A stretch of 64,000 nt of DNA from Lysinibacillus odysseyi 34hs-1 = NBRC 100172 (GCF_001591965.1 NZ_BCVX01000001.1:124001-188000); one strand, 5' to 3'; shown: positions 1 through 9,642, counted from the stretch's first letter. Notes: generated by a model from the sequence alone, not told the origin. Numbers and translations: made by a program.

Positions 1-110
1 AGTAAAATAACTAAAGCAATCGCGACCGCCTTTTTATGGGGCTTTAAATAGGAGAAAAGGCGCTTCAGTACCTCTGCCTGTTCCTTCCTGCTGATTGAAG
101 GCTTACTCAT
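1..110 (-). CDS. yheH: Multidrug ABC exporter subunit, YheH/BmrD-like, N-terminal part only
   Basis: The frame starts at the ATG at 108-110 and runs off the left edge after about 36 codons, beginning MSKPSISRKEQAEVLKRLF and then a Lys-rich turn into a hydrophobic segment (VAIALVIL), the start of the first transmembrane helix. It overlaps the stop of the upstream YheI-like gene by 8 bases, which indicates translational coupling. In Bacillus, YheI and YheH form a heterodimeric exporter with one degenerate ATP site. Naming rests on the partner and the overlap, because only the cytoplasmic lead-in is visible. Confidence 0.7.
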   Translation of the reverse strand, partial: MSKPSISRKEQAEVLKRLFSYLKPHKKAVAIALVIL

Positions 111-1860
111 CCTGGCCACCCCTTTCCACAAGCTGCTCTAGCTGCTGCAGCTGATACATCTCATAATAGCGACCACGGAGCGCCATAAGCTCTTCATGTG
201 TTCCCTTCTCGGCAATTGTTCCATTTTCCATAAAGAGTATAAGATTTGCGTGCTGTATTGCGCTCAATCGATGTGATGTGATGATAGTTGTTGCGTTTTT
301 TCGTTCTTCTTTCAATGAATGGAGGATCGCTTCTTCCGTTTTTGCATCCACCGCCGATAATGAATCGTCCAGAATGAGTAAATTCGGCTTCATCATTAGT
401 GCACGTGCAATGGAAATACGCTGCTTCTGCCCTCCTGACAAGGCAACCCCCCGCTCTCCAACGACCGTATCGTAGCCCTGTGAAAAGCGAAGGATATCGT
501 CATGAATATGGGCGGTTTTCGCTGCGTGCTCCACTTCCTCTTTATTCGCTTGTTCATCGGAAAAGGCAATATTATGATAAACACTTGTAGAAAAAAGGAA
601 ATGATCCTGCGGAACATAGCCGATTGCTTTCCGGAGCTGTTCCTTCCGGTAATCGTCAATCGGCAAGCCGCCATATGTGATAGTCCCTTCATATTGGTCA
701 AACTGCCGCAACAGCAGCTTGAGGATTGCACTTTTACCTGATCCCGTTTTTCCTACAATGCCGAGTGTCTCGCCCTCCTGCAAATCGAACGCCACATTTT
801 TTAATGTTGGATGCTCGTCTCGCGGGAATGTAAAGGATTGAATATGAAAGGAAATTGCTCCTTTTGGCACTTCCGCAATGGCACCTTCCTTATCCTCCAC
901 ATCGACTGGCGTCTCCAGCAAGGATTCAATGCGGTCATACGAGGCACTTCCCCGCTCCACAATATTGAAAAGCATTCCGATGGCCAGCATCGGCCATACA
1001 AGAAGTCCTAAATATGTCGTGAAGGCGATTAAGTCTCCTACCGACATTGCCCCTTCCACAATGAACTTTGCGCCGAACATTAAGCTTAAAAAATAGCTGA
1101 TGGCAATCACGAGGCTGATTGTCGGGTCAAACAGCGAATCGATTTTTGCTACCCGTATGTTTTTATCTACTACTTCCTGTGAAAGCCTGCGGAAATCCTC
1201 GATATCGTTCTGCTGGTAGCCAAAGGATTTAATGACCTTTACGCCTGTAATGGACTCCTGTGTTTTATCATTTAAATCCGAAAACGCCGCCTGTGCTTCC
1301 CTAAAGCGCATATGTAATAGCTTGCCGTAGTAGCTGGTGGACAGCGCCATAAGCGGCATTGGAATAAGGGCTATCAGCGTCAGGCGCCAATCGATTGTAA
1401 AAGCCATCGCCAAAATAACAAATCCGCCTGTCGTAATCGAGTCAAAAAGCGTCAATACCCCTGAACCGGCCGTCATTTGTACAGCGGAAACATCATTCGT
1501 AGCATGCGCCATTAAATCCCCAATACGGCGCTCCTGATAAAATGCCGGGCCCATTTTGGTAAAATGACGAAACAGCTTTTCACGCAGCAGCTTCCCTAAA
1601 TAATTGGATGAGCCAAAAATCATTTTCCGCCAGTAAAAACGCAGCACATACATGACTAGTACCGTTGCTGCAATGTACGCAAGCCATTTGCCAAGCGAAC
1701 CGGCTGTCAATGTTCCGTCCCCTATTTCATCAATCGTAATCCCGATAATTTTCGGCGGAACAAGCTGCAATATCGCTACAAGAATGAGCATTAGTACCCC
1801 AATACTGTATTCTTTTTGCCGCTCTTTAAAAAACCAGCCGAGCCTTAAAAAAACCTTCAA
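103..1860 (-). CDS. yheI: Heterodimeric multidrug ABC exporter subunit YheI/BmrC-like (fused TMD-NBD)
   Basis: A 585-residue half-transporter. Residues about 15-300 form a six-helix ABC exporter membrane domain. The C-terminal ATPase has Walker A GIVGKTGSGKS, a Q-loop (GYVPQD), signature LSGGQKQR and Walker B LLILDD. The residue after the Walker B Asp is Asp instead of the usual catalytic Glu, followed by SLSAVD; this is the known mark of the degenerate site contributed by the YheI/BmrC subunit. The partner gene overlaps its 3' end. In Bacillus this pair exports drugs and is induced by ribosome-targeting antibiotics through a leader-peptide attenuator; the upstream 190 bases here show no clear equivalent. 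Product assignment is strong, substrate is inferred from the family. Confidence 0.85.
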   Translation of the reverse strand: MKVFLRLGWFFKERQKEYSIGVLMLILVAILQLVPPKIIGITIDEIGDGTLTAGSLGKWLAYIAATVLVMYVLRFYWRKMIFGSSNYLGKLLREKLFRHFTKMGPAFYQERRIGDLMAHATNDVSAVQMTAGSGVLTLFDSITTGGFVILAMAFTIDWRLTLIALIPMPLMALSTSYYGKLLHMRFREAQAAFSDLNDKTQESITGVKVIKSFGYQQNDIEDFRRLSQEVVDKNIRVAKIDSLFDPTISLVIAISYFLSLMFGAKFIVEGAMSVGDLIAFTTYLGLLVWPMLAIGMLFNIVERGSASYDRIESLLETPVDVEDKEGAIAEVPKGAISFHIQSFTFPRDEHPTLKNVAFDLQEGETLGIVGKTGSGKSAILKLLLRQFDQYEGTITYGGLPIDDYRKEQLRKAIGYVPQDHFLFSTSVYHNIAFSDEQANKEEVEHAAKTAHIHDDILRFSQGYDTVVGERGVALSGGQKQRISIARALMMKPNLLILDDSLSAVDAKTEEAILHSLKEERKNATTIITSHRLSAIQHANLILFMENGTIAEKGTHEELMALRGRYYEMYQLQQLEQLVERGGQDE

Positions 1861-2020
1861 ATACTCCCACCTCCAGATTTTTCTATTTTAGCAAATTTCA
1901 TCGGATGAATGAAGAGGAGTATTGAAATTATTTCGAACATTGAAATAAATCACAATTCATCTGTTTCCTTTTGCGAAAAGAAAAACAGGACCACCTTCGC
2001 TGAGAGTTCTTTCCCCATAT

Positions 2021-2054
2021 AAAAAACCTCCCCGGCTTGGCCGGAGAGGCTCTT
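2021..2054 (-). terminator. Intrinsic terminator after the YhaPQ-like pair
   Basis: Inverted arms at 2027-2035 and 2041-2049 form a nine-pair GC-rich stem with a five-base loop. On the minus strand the stem is followed by six T. It lies directly at the 3' end of the permease gene. A shorter T run on the plus side could make it bidirectional, which would insulate the YheI gene. Confidence 0.85.
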
Positions 2055-2055
2055 T

Positions 2056-3294
2056 TTACGTTGTAACTTTTAATACCGTCTTGATTTTTTGAATAACGCC
2101 GCCAGTAGAATACGTTAGCACACTTCGTTTATAGAAGGTGATGCTAATGTAGTAAAGCGCTGCTACTGTTACTGCTAAAACAGCAAGCGAGATTAGCGGC
2201 GGGACAATCGAAATATCCGTCCCACCCATTCTCATCGGCATAACCATCCCCGATGTGAACGGAATGTAGGAGAATATTTTAATAAGAATCGTATCCGGAT
2301 TATTCATTCCTGCAATCATGACATAAAATGCTGCGATAATGACGATCATCGCCGGCATCATTACTTGAGAGGATTCCTCCACTTTGGAAACAAGCGAACC
2401 GAACAATGCCCCGATAATCAAGTAAAGCAAAATCGATAATATAAGGAATGCTACTACGAAAATATAATAGGATGCCGATAATTCGTTAAGGTAGTCAGTA
2501 ATCTTACTCCACAATTCCCCGCCATCCTTCAGGCTAGTCAGCAGTAATACCGCGCCAATCAGAACAACCAGCTGCGTGATTGCTACTAGGAAAGTGCCGA
2601 ATACCTTTGATTTAAAGTGCGTTTCCGGCTTTACGCTGACAAGCAGCATTTCCAGTGCACGAGAGCCTTTTTCACTTGCTACATCTGTCGTAATAATCGA
2701 TAAGAACGAAATAACAATGATATAAATAATAATACCAGCTGCATAGGAACCAAGCATGCCAGCCATTTTCTCATCTGCTGTTTTTCCGCTTTCTTCATTA
2801 TTGAACGCCTTCATGCTGATGATCGGTGTCGTGTCCATAAGCAGCTTAGTCTGCTCAGCAGACAAATTCATCTGGCTGATGGCATAGAGCTGCCCGGCTG
2901 TTTCCACCTGTGTTGTTAAATCCTGCTGCAGGGAGAATTTCAGCGGTTCATAGGAGTAAAACTGTGCCGCCAATTTCCCTTCCACATCTGAAAGCTCAAT
3001 AGCGGCAAGGTAGTCACCATCCTCTAAAGCACCTTCAATTTTATCCAGGCTGTTTATTTCTTTAAATTCCATATCTGTCGTATCTGTGAAATACTCTTCT
3101 ATATTTGCCCCGGTTTGGTTATAAACCGCCACGACATCAGCTGCACTGTCCGAATCATTAAAAAGAGCCTTAATATCGGACCAGAATATAAAGCCGCTGA
3201 TAAGCACCAAATAAAAGCCTGTGGACAGAAGGAAAGCTTTTGATTTCAATTTCTGTTTATACAGCTGTTTTAATAAAAGCGTAAACTTAGACAT
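2056..3294 (-). CDS. yhaP: ABC-2 type exporter permease, YhaP/NatB-like
   Basis: About 412 residues from the ATG at 3292-3294. A GTG three codons upstream is also in frame, but the ATG has a better spaced AGGTAGGTGG site. An N-terminal helix (about 20-40) is followed by a large extracytoplasmic loop to about residue 170 and then by a cluster of hydrophobic helices, the ABC-2 NatB/YhaP topology. It overlaps the stop of the upstream ATPase gene, so the two are coupled and should form one exporter. NatAB exports Na+; YhaQP substrates are not established, so the substrate is left open. A strong terminator follows. Confidence 0.8.
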   Translation of the reverse strand: MSKFTLLLKQLYKQKLKSKAFLLSTGFYLVLISGFIFWSDIKALFNDSDSAADVVAVYNQTGANIEEYFTDTTDMEFKEINSLDKIEGALEDGDYLAAIELSDVEGKLAAQFYSYEPLKFSLQQDLTTQVETAGQLYAISQMNLSAEQTKLLMDTTPIISMKAFNNEESGKTADEKMAGMLGSYAAGIIIYIIVISFLSIITTDVASEKGSRALEMLLVSVKPETHFKSKVFGTFLVAITQLVVLIGAVLLLTSLKDGGELWSKITDYLNELSASYYIFVVAFLILSILLYLIIGALFGSLVSKVEESSQVMMPAMIVIIAAFYVMIAGMNNPDTILIKIFSYIPFTSGMVMPMRMGGTDISIVPPLISLAVLAVTVAALYYISITFYKRSVLTYSTGGVIQKIKTVLKVTT

Positions 3295-4183
3295 GGACGC
3301 CACCTACCTGATCTTTAAAGATTTCATCAAGCGATAAATAATCGAGGCTGAACTTTTCGATATAGGCGCCGTTTGATACAACATCAAATATACCTTTTGC
3401 AAAGCTTTCATCTTCCAGTGTCAGCAAATATTCACCCTTGATATTTTTGATCTCTTTTACACCCGGCAGATTGGCCTCTTCAAGCGGCATTTCCGTACGG
3501 ATTGTCAGCTTTGTTTTCCCGTACTGCTTTTTTAAGTCCAGCAGCGAGCCGGAAAATAATGATACCCCGCGCTTTAGTAGGCACAAGTGGTCACAAAGCT
3601 CCTCAACATTTTCCATCTGATGGCTGGAAAAGAGAATAGTCATTCCCTGGTCGCGCAAAAGGAGAATCGCATTTTTCAGTAAATCCTTGTTCACCGGATC
3701 AAGTCCGCTGAACGGCTCATCCAAAATAAGGAATTTCGGCTTATGGATGAAGCTTGCAATCAGTTGTACCTTTTGCTGATTCCCTTTAGAAAGCGTTTCT
3801 GCCTTATCCTTCCGCTTCTCCTCCAAATCAAAACGATTGATCCAGAAGTCGACTTCTTTTTTCAATTCATCGCGTTTCATCCCGCGCAGCTCACCAAAGA
3901 AATAAAGCTGCTCGTCAACTTTCATCTGCGGGAAGATTCCGCGCTCTTCCGGTAAATAGCCGAGGATATCACGGTTTACCGAATTGATCGGCTTGCCTTC
4001 CCACGTGATTGTTCCTTCCGTAGTTTCCTGCAAGTCAAGAATCATCCGGAATGTCGTTGTTTTTCCTGCTCCGTTTTGCCCGATCAGGCCAAAAATCTCA
4101 CCCTTTTCAATTTCAAAGTTCAAATCTTGAACCGCGGTGAAATCTCTGTATTTCTTCGTTACATGTTCCAGTTTTAAGCTCAT
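3287..4183 (-). CDS. yhaQ: ABC transporter ATPase, YhaQ/NatA-like
   Basis: 298 residues. The ATPase domain lies at about residues 1-220: Walker A GLIGQNGAGKTTT, signature LSKGNQQKVQ, Walker B FLILDEP, then the H-loop Ser-Ser-His. The remaining 80 residues are an accessory tail typical of NatA/YhaQ exporters. The LSKGN form of the signature, in place of LSGGQ, is characteristic of this group. An AGGAAG-type site precedes the ATG. The permease gene overlaps its end, giving a two-gene operon. Energises the neighbouring membrane protein for export of an unknown substrate. Confidence 0.85.
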   Translation of the reverse strand: MSLKLEHVTKKYRDFTAVQDLNFEIEKGEIFGLIGQNGAGKTTTFRMILDLQETTEGTITWEGKPINSVNRDILGYLPEERGIFPQMKVDEQLYFFGELRGMKRDELKKEVDFWINRFDLEEKRKDKAETLSKGNQQKVQLIASFIHKPKFLILDEPFSGLDPVNKDLLKNAILLLRDQGMTILFSSHQMENVEELCDHLCLLKRGVSLFSGSLLDLKKQYGKTKLTIRTEMPLEEANLPGVKEIKNIKGEYLLTLEDESFAKGIFDVVSNGAYIEKFSLDYLSLDEIFKDQVGGVHV

Positions 4184-4362
4184 GACAGGTCTTCCTTTCT
4201 CTCAATCTACAACATATATACGGTATAACTTTAACATAAGTTTCATAAATTTCATTTATTTCCAAAAATAATATACAAAAGTCCGTGCTTTTCTAATAAA
4301 AATGTGTAAGCAATGACGATATTTCATGACAAATCCATATTTCATTTATACTTACACAATGA

Positions 4363-4392
4363 AAAAAAGAATAGCCCGGTAACAGGCTATTC
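4363..4392 (-). terminator. Intrinsic terminator of the amidase gene
   Basis: Arms at 4369-4376 and 4385-4392 form an eight-pair stem followed on the minus strand by a run of T. The amidase stop codon sits inside the upstream arm, so the terminator immediately ends the message. Confidence 0.8.
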
Positions 4393-5118
4393 TCCTTTTT
4401 CCAGTAGAAGCACACATAAACCGCAAAAGTCGTTTAATGTTAATTGACCTTTCTCAAGCTTTTCCCTCCAAATGACTGAAAAACATCCTTGTGAAATTCC
4501 TTTTTCCACGATTGCTTTGACAAATGATTTATCGTAGTAAAGCTTTTGGATTCGCTCATACAGAGCAGCACTGGAAAACGGATTGCTATTCGGCTGGATA
4601 AATTGGGCAAGTGATTTTGCGATTGCCCTGCAGATTGCTTCAAAATGCTTCTTATAAAGGGACACATCCGCTGTTGAGTTGACAAAGCATATTTCTATCA
4701 ACACAGCATCCTCCGTTGTTCCGTTTAAGAATGCTAGATCATTTCGTTGTTTAGCTCCCCGGTCCGGATAGCCGGCTGCATCAGCCACACCTTTACTCAA
4801 GCGTGCCGCAATCGAACGTACTGCTGCCTTTTTATAAAGCACCTCTGTTCCAATCGCACGCGTCTGTTTACTAGCTACGGCATTAAAATGAATGCTTACA
4901 TCCAGTTGTCTTTTTGTCTGATTATGTGCCACGATTAAGTATCGTAGATTTTCTCTTTGGTTTTTTGAAGTATTGTCTTCTACATGATGGACACGAATGC
5001 CCATGTTTTTCAGTTTGGCTATGACACGGTTTACTACTTTCCTAGCCTCCGTTACCTCATCTATTATTCCAACGGCTCCGGTTCCCGGCTTCCAGTGTCC
5101 TGGACTCATTGTAATCAT
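4387..5118 (-). CDS. N-acetylmuramoyl-L-alanine amidase (Amidase_3 family)
   Basis: 243 residues from the ATG at 5116-5118, chosen because a strong AAAGGAGGG site lies just upstream; an in-frame extension to 5160 has no such site. The Amidase_3 zinc fold is clear over residues about 1-175: His in SPGHW, Glu in IIDEVTEA, His in SIHFN and the catalytic Glu in LIEICFV. There is no signal peptide, as in many phage or sporulation amidases that reach the wall after lysis. The 70-residue C-terminal tail, rich in Leu, Lys and Cys, is not a wall-binding module I recognise. The enzyme cleaves the MurNAc-L-Ala bond of peptidoglycan. No phage genes adjoin it. Single-gene unit with its own terminator. Confidence 0.85.
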   Translation of the reverse strand: MITMSPGHWKPGTGAVGIIDEVTEARKVVNRVIAKLKNMGIRVHHVEDNTSKNQRENLRYLIVAHNQTKRQLDVSIHFNAVASKQTRAIGTEVLYKKAAVRSIAARLSKGVADAAGYPDRGAKQRNDLAFLNGTTEDAVLIEICFVNSTADVSLYKKHFEAICRAIAKSLAQFIQPNSNPFSSAALYERIQKLYYDKSFVKAIVEKGISQGCFSVIWREKLEKGQLTLNDFCGLCVLLLEKGE

Positions 5119-5197
5119 GCTATTCCCTCCTTTTCTTTTACTATCGATTCCGAAAAGCAAAAACGGGACAATGGCTGCACAACGAGGCGCCGCTTTG

Positions 5198-7369
5198 TTA
5201 CTTTGTCATTTTCAGCCTGTTCAGCTGCTCATCTGCAAACTGCTGAATCGCTTGGTAATCTGCTTCCAGCGCTTCATAAGGAAGCGGACGGCTGATGAAA
5301 TAGCCCTGGATTTTTTCACAGTCGTTATGGAATAAATAGTCGAGCTGTTCGGGTGTTTCAATTCCTTCTGCAACTACTTTCAGCTTCAAATGCTTGGCCA
5401 TCGACAAAATCATCTTAACGAGTGCTTCATCGTCTGGATTGTCTAAAATGTTCCGGATGAAACTGCGGTCTATTTTTAAATAATCAATCGGAAAATCTTT
5501 TAAATAAGAGATGGAAGAATAGCCTGTTCCAAAATCATCTACAGCAATTGTGACCCCTAATGCCTTTAGTTCCTGAAGGGCCGGGACTATGAGCTTTGTG
5601 TTCATCGTCATACTTTCAGTAATTTCCAGCTGGAGATGAGCTGGCGCAAGACCGGTTTTTTCTAGGGTTTGTTTAACAAAGCGGCTAAAATCCTTTTCAT
5701 AAAGCTGCCCAATGGACAGGTTTACGGCAACCCTCATCGGTTTACGGTGTTTTTTCTGCCACCTAACCGTTTCAGTACACGCTGTTTCCAGGACCCATTT
5801 TCCAATCGGCACGATAAGCCCGCTTTCTTCGGCAAGCGGAATAAAATCAAGCGGTGCAATCAAGCCCCTCTTCGGATGCCGCCACCGGACAAGCGCCTCG
5901 GCAGAACTGATTGCTCCTTGCTGCAGGTCAAGCTGCGGCTGGTATTCTATAAACAACTCGCCCTGTTCAATTGCTTTCTTTAGGTCATGTTCAAGCACGA
6001 GCCTTGCAGCGCGTTCTTCCTGCATGCTTCCTGTATAAAAGGAGACACGTTCTTCTTTTTTCGTTGCCTCATATGCTGCAAACTGGGCAAATTGCAGCAA
6101 ATCCTCTGCATTCGCCGCATCCTTTGGATAGAGAGAGACCCCAATATGGAGCACACTGCTGATCGAAAAATGCTCCAAAACAAGTGATCTGTGCATCATC
6201 TGCTGCAGCTTGTCTGTGACTTCCTGAAGCATCTGCAGCTGCTCATAGCGAGGGATAAAAACAGCGAACCGGTCCTCCGGCAGTTTACTCAATACATAGC
6301 TATAGGGCAGTACCTCCTGCAGACGCTGCGCGATGGTTTCCAGCATTTTTTCTGCATAAGCCGTACCGAGCGAGCTCTTCACCCCCTCATAACGGTCCAC
6401 CCCAAATACAAGGAGCGCCTTTGCGGAGTCTCCCTGCGGCAGATGCTCTTCAAGATATTCTTTTAAATACCGCTCATTTGGAAGCCTTGTTCCCGCATCA
6501 TAGTAAGCGAGCTGCTTGATTTTCCTTTCCTTCAGCTCCAATGACTCTTTTGCCTTTATCACAGCGACAAAGGGCTGCTCGACCGTGAAATAATAGATTG
6601 ATTTATAAAGAAGCCAAAAAGCAGTAAATTGGAAAATATGTCCCGTAAAATTATAAATATCATACACATCTATATAGGAGATGAACATAATATCACTGCA
6701 AAGCAAATTGAACGAGGCAGCAATGAGAAAGAGAAATAGCCTTGGCATGGTTCTAATTTGCTTAACTAGGACAACCATTAACAGAACTGTAAGAATGAAG
6801 GCCGCCATTTGCAAATTGCTCTTAAGCGCTGTGATGCCCCCTTCATTGACCAGCTCCGGTAATGGCCTAGCAGGTAAGTAGACCATTACAACCACCGATA
6901 GAGAAATCAGGAGGCTGCTGGCGTAAGCAGCCAATCTTGTTGAAGATGCAGCCTGCTTTTCTTTCGTTAATAATATGTATAAAAAACCAATCGGGAACAG
7001 CAGCCTGCCAGCTATATAAAACCATGTCGCAGCATATGGACCGCTTTCATGAATAAAAAACGGCATGCCTTTATAGGCGATTGCATGGACGACCCCCAAA
7101 ACGCCGATCGTTAAAAAAAGAGCCCCACTATAAAGTATCTTATTGTTTTGATGGAACTTAGAACTTAGCCAAATCTGGTTGGCGATTGCTAAGGAACAAA
7201 AGGCTACAAATATTTCAATGATGAGATGGATGGCGACATAATTCTGCTCTCCAAATATTCCATGAAGAGGTTCCCTGAAGATCACGGCTATCCCTGCTAG
7301 TATATAGACTAGAAGTATATAGAGAGTTAAATACTTTTGCTCTGCTAAAACTTGTTTGAATGTTTTCAT
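5198..7369 (-). CDS. Membrane c-di-GMP phosphodiesterase: MASE3-like sensor, degenerate GGDEF, EAL
   Basis: About 723 residues from the ATG at 7367-7369 (a GTG one codon upstream is also possible). Residues about 15-260 hold seven or eight hydrophobic helices resembling the MASE3 membrane sensor. A GGDEF domain follows at about 285-440, but the signature position reads LPEDRF, so cyclase activity should be lost. The EAL domain (about 455-710) keeps AEALVRW, the Asn of VNLS, EITES, DDFGTGYSS, KIDRSF, AEGIET and QGYFISRP, which are the metal- and substrate-binding residues of active phosphodiesterases. It should therefore degrade c-di-GMP at the membrane, with the GGDEF remnant perhaps as GTP sensor. 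Monocistronic by its surroundings. Confidence 0.9.
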   Translation of the reverse strand: MKTFKQVLAEQKYLTLYILLVYILAGIAVIFREPLHGIFGEQNYVAIHLIIEIFVAFCSLAIANQIWLSSKFHQNNKILYSGALFLTIGVLGVVHAIAYKGMPFFIHESGPYAATWFYIAGRLLFPIGFLYILLTKEKQAASSTRLAAYASSLLISLSVVVMVYLPARPLPELVNEGGITALKSNLQMAAFILTVLLMVVLVKQIRTMPRLFLFLIAASFNLLCSDIMFISYIDVYDIYNFTGHIFQFTAFWLLYKSIYYFTVEQPFVAVIKAKESLELKERKIKQLAYYDAGTRLPNERYLKEYLEEHLPQGDSAKALLVFGVDRYEGVKSSLGTAYAEKMLETIAQRLQEVLPYSYVLSKLPEDRFAVFIPRYEQLQMLQEVTDKLQQMMHRSLVLEHFSISSVLHIGVSLYPKDAANAEDLLQFAQFAAYEATKKEERVSFYTGSMQEERAARLVLEHDLKKAIEQGELFIEYQPQLDLQQGAISSAEALVRWRHPKRGLIAPLDFIPLAEESGLIVPIGKWVLETACTETVRWQKKHRKPMRVAVNLSIGQLYEKDFSRFVKQTLEKTGLAPAHLQLEITESMTMNTKLIVPALQELKALGVTIAVDDFGTGYSSISYLKDFPIDYLKIDRSFIRNILDNPDDEALVKMILSMAKHLKLKVVAEGIETPEQLDYLFHNDCEKIQGYFISRPLPYEALEADYQAIQQFADEQLNRLKMTK

Positions 7370-7534
7370 CACGATCCCGCCTCAATAATTATTAGGAATT
7401 TTTGGATGGTAGTATGTAATTTTATACTACCACAAGCATATGGAAAATATTATATCGCCACAAATTTTTCATTCTTTTCTTTCCCGCCTCGTTAGTCTAA
7501 AATCGAAAGGATAGTACATAGATTCGAGGTTATT

Positions 7535-8422
7535 ATGGAGAAAAATAAGACAATTGGCTTTTTACTTGTAATTTAAGGGGCATTTTTCTGGGGAATCGGT
7601 GGTACGGTGTCTCAACAGCTATTTCAAAAGTTCGGCATTGACGTCGGGTGGTTAGTGTCTTCCAGATTATTGATCGGAGGCTTTTTACTGCTTGTCATGC
7701 AGGGACTATTCAAGGACCGTGCACAAATTTTAAAAGTGTGGCAGACAGATGCGGTGCGGCTCCTGATTTTCGGCCTTTTTGGCATGCTGGCAGTACAATA
7801 TACATATATGGCAAGTATTGATTATGGTAACGCAGCGGTTGCTACACTTCTTCAGTATTTAGCACCCGTTATGATTATGGCTTGGCTTGTATTCAAAAAG
7901 CAGTCGCTCTTTACAAAGAAAGACGGGCTTACTGTCGCCCTCGCTTTATCAGGCAGCTTCCTTCTGCTGACGAATGGCTCGGTGTCCACCTTAGCCGTAC
8001 CGGTGCCGGCTGTGATCTGGGGCTTATTGTCCGGTGTGACACTTGCCTTTTATACACTGTACGCCGTACCACTTTTAAAAAAATACGATTCCCTTGTCAT
8101 TGTCGGCTGGGCCATGCTGATCGGCTCTGTTGCGATGAACGTTCTTCACCCTGTATGGCAGGTCGATACCTCCATCTGGACTGGCGAAACGATTTTTTAC
8201 TTGGTGATCGTCATCATTTTCGGTACAATGCTTGCGTTCTGGTTTTATATTGAAAGCCTGCAGACGCTATCAGCAAAAGAATCAAGTCTTCTTGGCAATA
8301 TCGAACCGTTAACAGCGGTGCTCGCTACAGTCCTATGGCTCGGTGAACCGTTCGGCGGCTTTCAGTGGGTCGGTACAGGTCTTATTTTATGCATGATGGT
8401 GTATTTGGCATTGAAGAAATAG
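7535..8422 (+). pseudogene. EamA/DMT-family transporter with a premature stop in the first helix
   Basis: The natural start is the ATG at 7535-7537 (GAGG ribosome site just upstream). It reads MEKNKTIGFLLVI, then TAA at 7574-7576, then in the same frame GAFFWGIGGTVSQQLF and a full ten-helix EamA protein to 8422. The motif around the stop is the first transmembrane helix of the family, where Ser (TCA) would be usual, so one base change explains the TAA. Without read-through, only a GTG or other late start at or after 7607 could make protein, and it would lack helix 1. The rest of the frame is intact, which points to a recent event. A related, intact EamA gene faces it downstream. Substrate unknown (amino acids or other metabolites in this superfamily). 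Confidence 0.8.
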
Positions 8423-8550
8423 ACGGGAGTTTTAGCGTATTACGGCTAAAGGACTTTACGTGGTGCAGCATACGCCAAATAAGGCCCTTTTGAATGAAAA
8501 TGATGTTTTATTAGACCGGCAGCTTCTTCGCTATTTCATCTACTGGATTA

Positions 8551-8588
8551 AAAAAGGTATCGGATTTGTTAAGATCCGATACCTTTTT
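8551..8588. terminator. Bidirectional intrinsic terminator between two convergent EamA genes
   Basis: Perfect ten-base arms at 8556-8565 and 8574-8583 with an eight-base loop, flanked by A5 on the left and T5 on the right. It can stop transcription from both convergent genes. Confidence 0.9.
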
Positions 8589-8592
8589 CCTT

Positions 8593-9495
8593 TTATACGA
8601 CCTCTTTTTCTTTACCGGCGATGGATAAATATACTACAAATATAAGCATCAGCAGCATGCCGGCATACTGCCAGCCGTACATAGCCGCATCCAGCCAGAT
8701 GACGGAAATAATTGTCGCCGCCAGCGGTTCTACACTGGAGAGGACACTTGTCTCGACAGCGGAAATATAATGTAAGCTGCTTAAAAACAGGACAAATGCG
8801 GCAGAACCAAGGATGACAAGTGCCGCCATCATCCATATGACTGTACTGTCGGTCAGCAGCATCCATTCATCTGATGACCAGATACGCCCAATCACGCCTA
8901 GCTCAATCCCGCTGAGCAGCAGCCCCCATGCCACGACGACCAGTACCCCCCATTCCTTCATAAGGCGGGCAGGATACAGTGTGTAAAATGCATAGGTAAA
9001 CCCTAGTGCCACACCCCATAGAAGCGCTGTCCTGCTTACCATCAGCGATTGGAGGGAGCCATTCGTCAGCAATAGGAACAATCCGAAAAGAGTTCCTGCT
9101 ATACCGATTATCTGGGCTTTCGGCGGCCACTTTTTATGTATGAAAGAAATATAGACAACGATAAAAATAGGTGCCAAAAACTGCAGCAGTGTCGCAACAA
9201 TAGCATTACTTTCTTCTATTGATTTTACGAATGTAAACTGAACACCGAGCATACCTACTATACTAAAGATAATTAATTGATTGCGCCAAGCTGATAGTTT
9301 CCAAATAGCCATCACTTTTTTCCCGCGCAGCTGTAAAAACAATAAAAGCAGTGTGCCTGCAATAATGAGCCTTACCGCCAGCATAAAGGATACGGTAATT
9401 GATGTTGTATGAAGCAGCCACTCCATCATCGGGCCGGTTGCCCCCCAGCAAAGGGCGCCCGATACTATCATGAGAATTCCTTTTAAACGATCCAT
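8593..9495 (-). CDS. EamA/DMT-family transporter
   Basis: 300 residues from the ATG at 9493-9495, which has an AGAGGTG site seven bases upstream; an in-frame extension to 9525 is unsupported. Ten hydrophobic segments form two EamA repeats (about residues 5-135 and 150-290), with the conserved SGALCWGATGP in helix 1 and SVEPLAATIISVIWL in helix 9. Members export or import small metabolites; no substrate can be read from sequence. It is a paralogue of the broken gene at 7535 and could cover for its loss. Confidence 0.88.
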   Translation of the reverse strand: MDRLKGILMIVSGALCWGATGPMMEWLLHTTSITVSFMLAVRLIIAGTLLLLFLQLRGKKVMAIWKLSAWRNQLIIFSIVGMLGVQFTFVKSIEESNAIVATLLQFLAPIFIVVYISFIHKKWPPKAQIIGIAGTLFGLFLLLTNGSLQSLMVSRTALLWGVALGFTYAFYTLYPARLMKEWGVLVVVAWGLLLSGIELGVIGRIWSSDEWMLLTDSTVIWMMAALVILGSAAFVLFLSSLHYISAVETSVLSSVEPLAATIISVIWLDAAMYGWQYAGMLLMLIFVVYLSIAGKEKEVV

Positions 9496-9642
9496 GTTTG
9501 CACCTCTAAATTTGAGAATCATCACTTTTTCTGTTGCCCGAACTATATCATTAAAGGATTTTAATAAAAATGCAGCTTCATTTGATATAATAAGTTTACG
9601 AGCGTAAATTTTTTGTTAATAATAATAGTTGAGGTGAATACT

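Noticed and set aside
4387..5118. Amidase as part of a prophage
   Set aside because: No holin, tail, capsid or integrase gene nearby; the flanks are ordinary core genes and the gene has its own promoter-terminator unit.
5197..7372. Plus-strand open frames across the GGDEF/EAL gene
   Set aside because: Shadow frames in a long GC-richer gene; the minus-strand protein has full domain structure.
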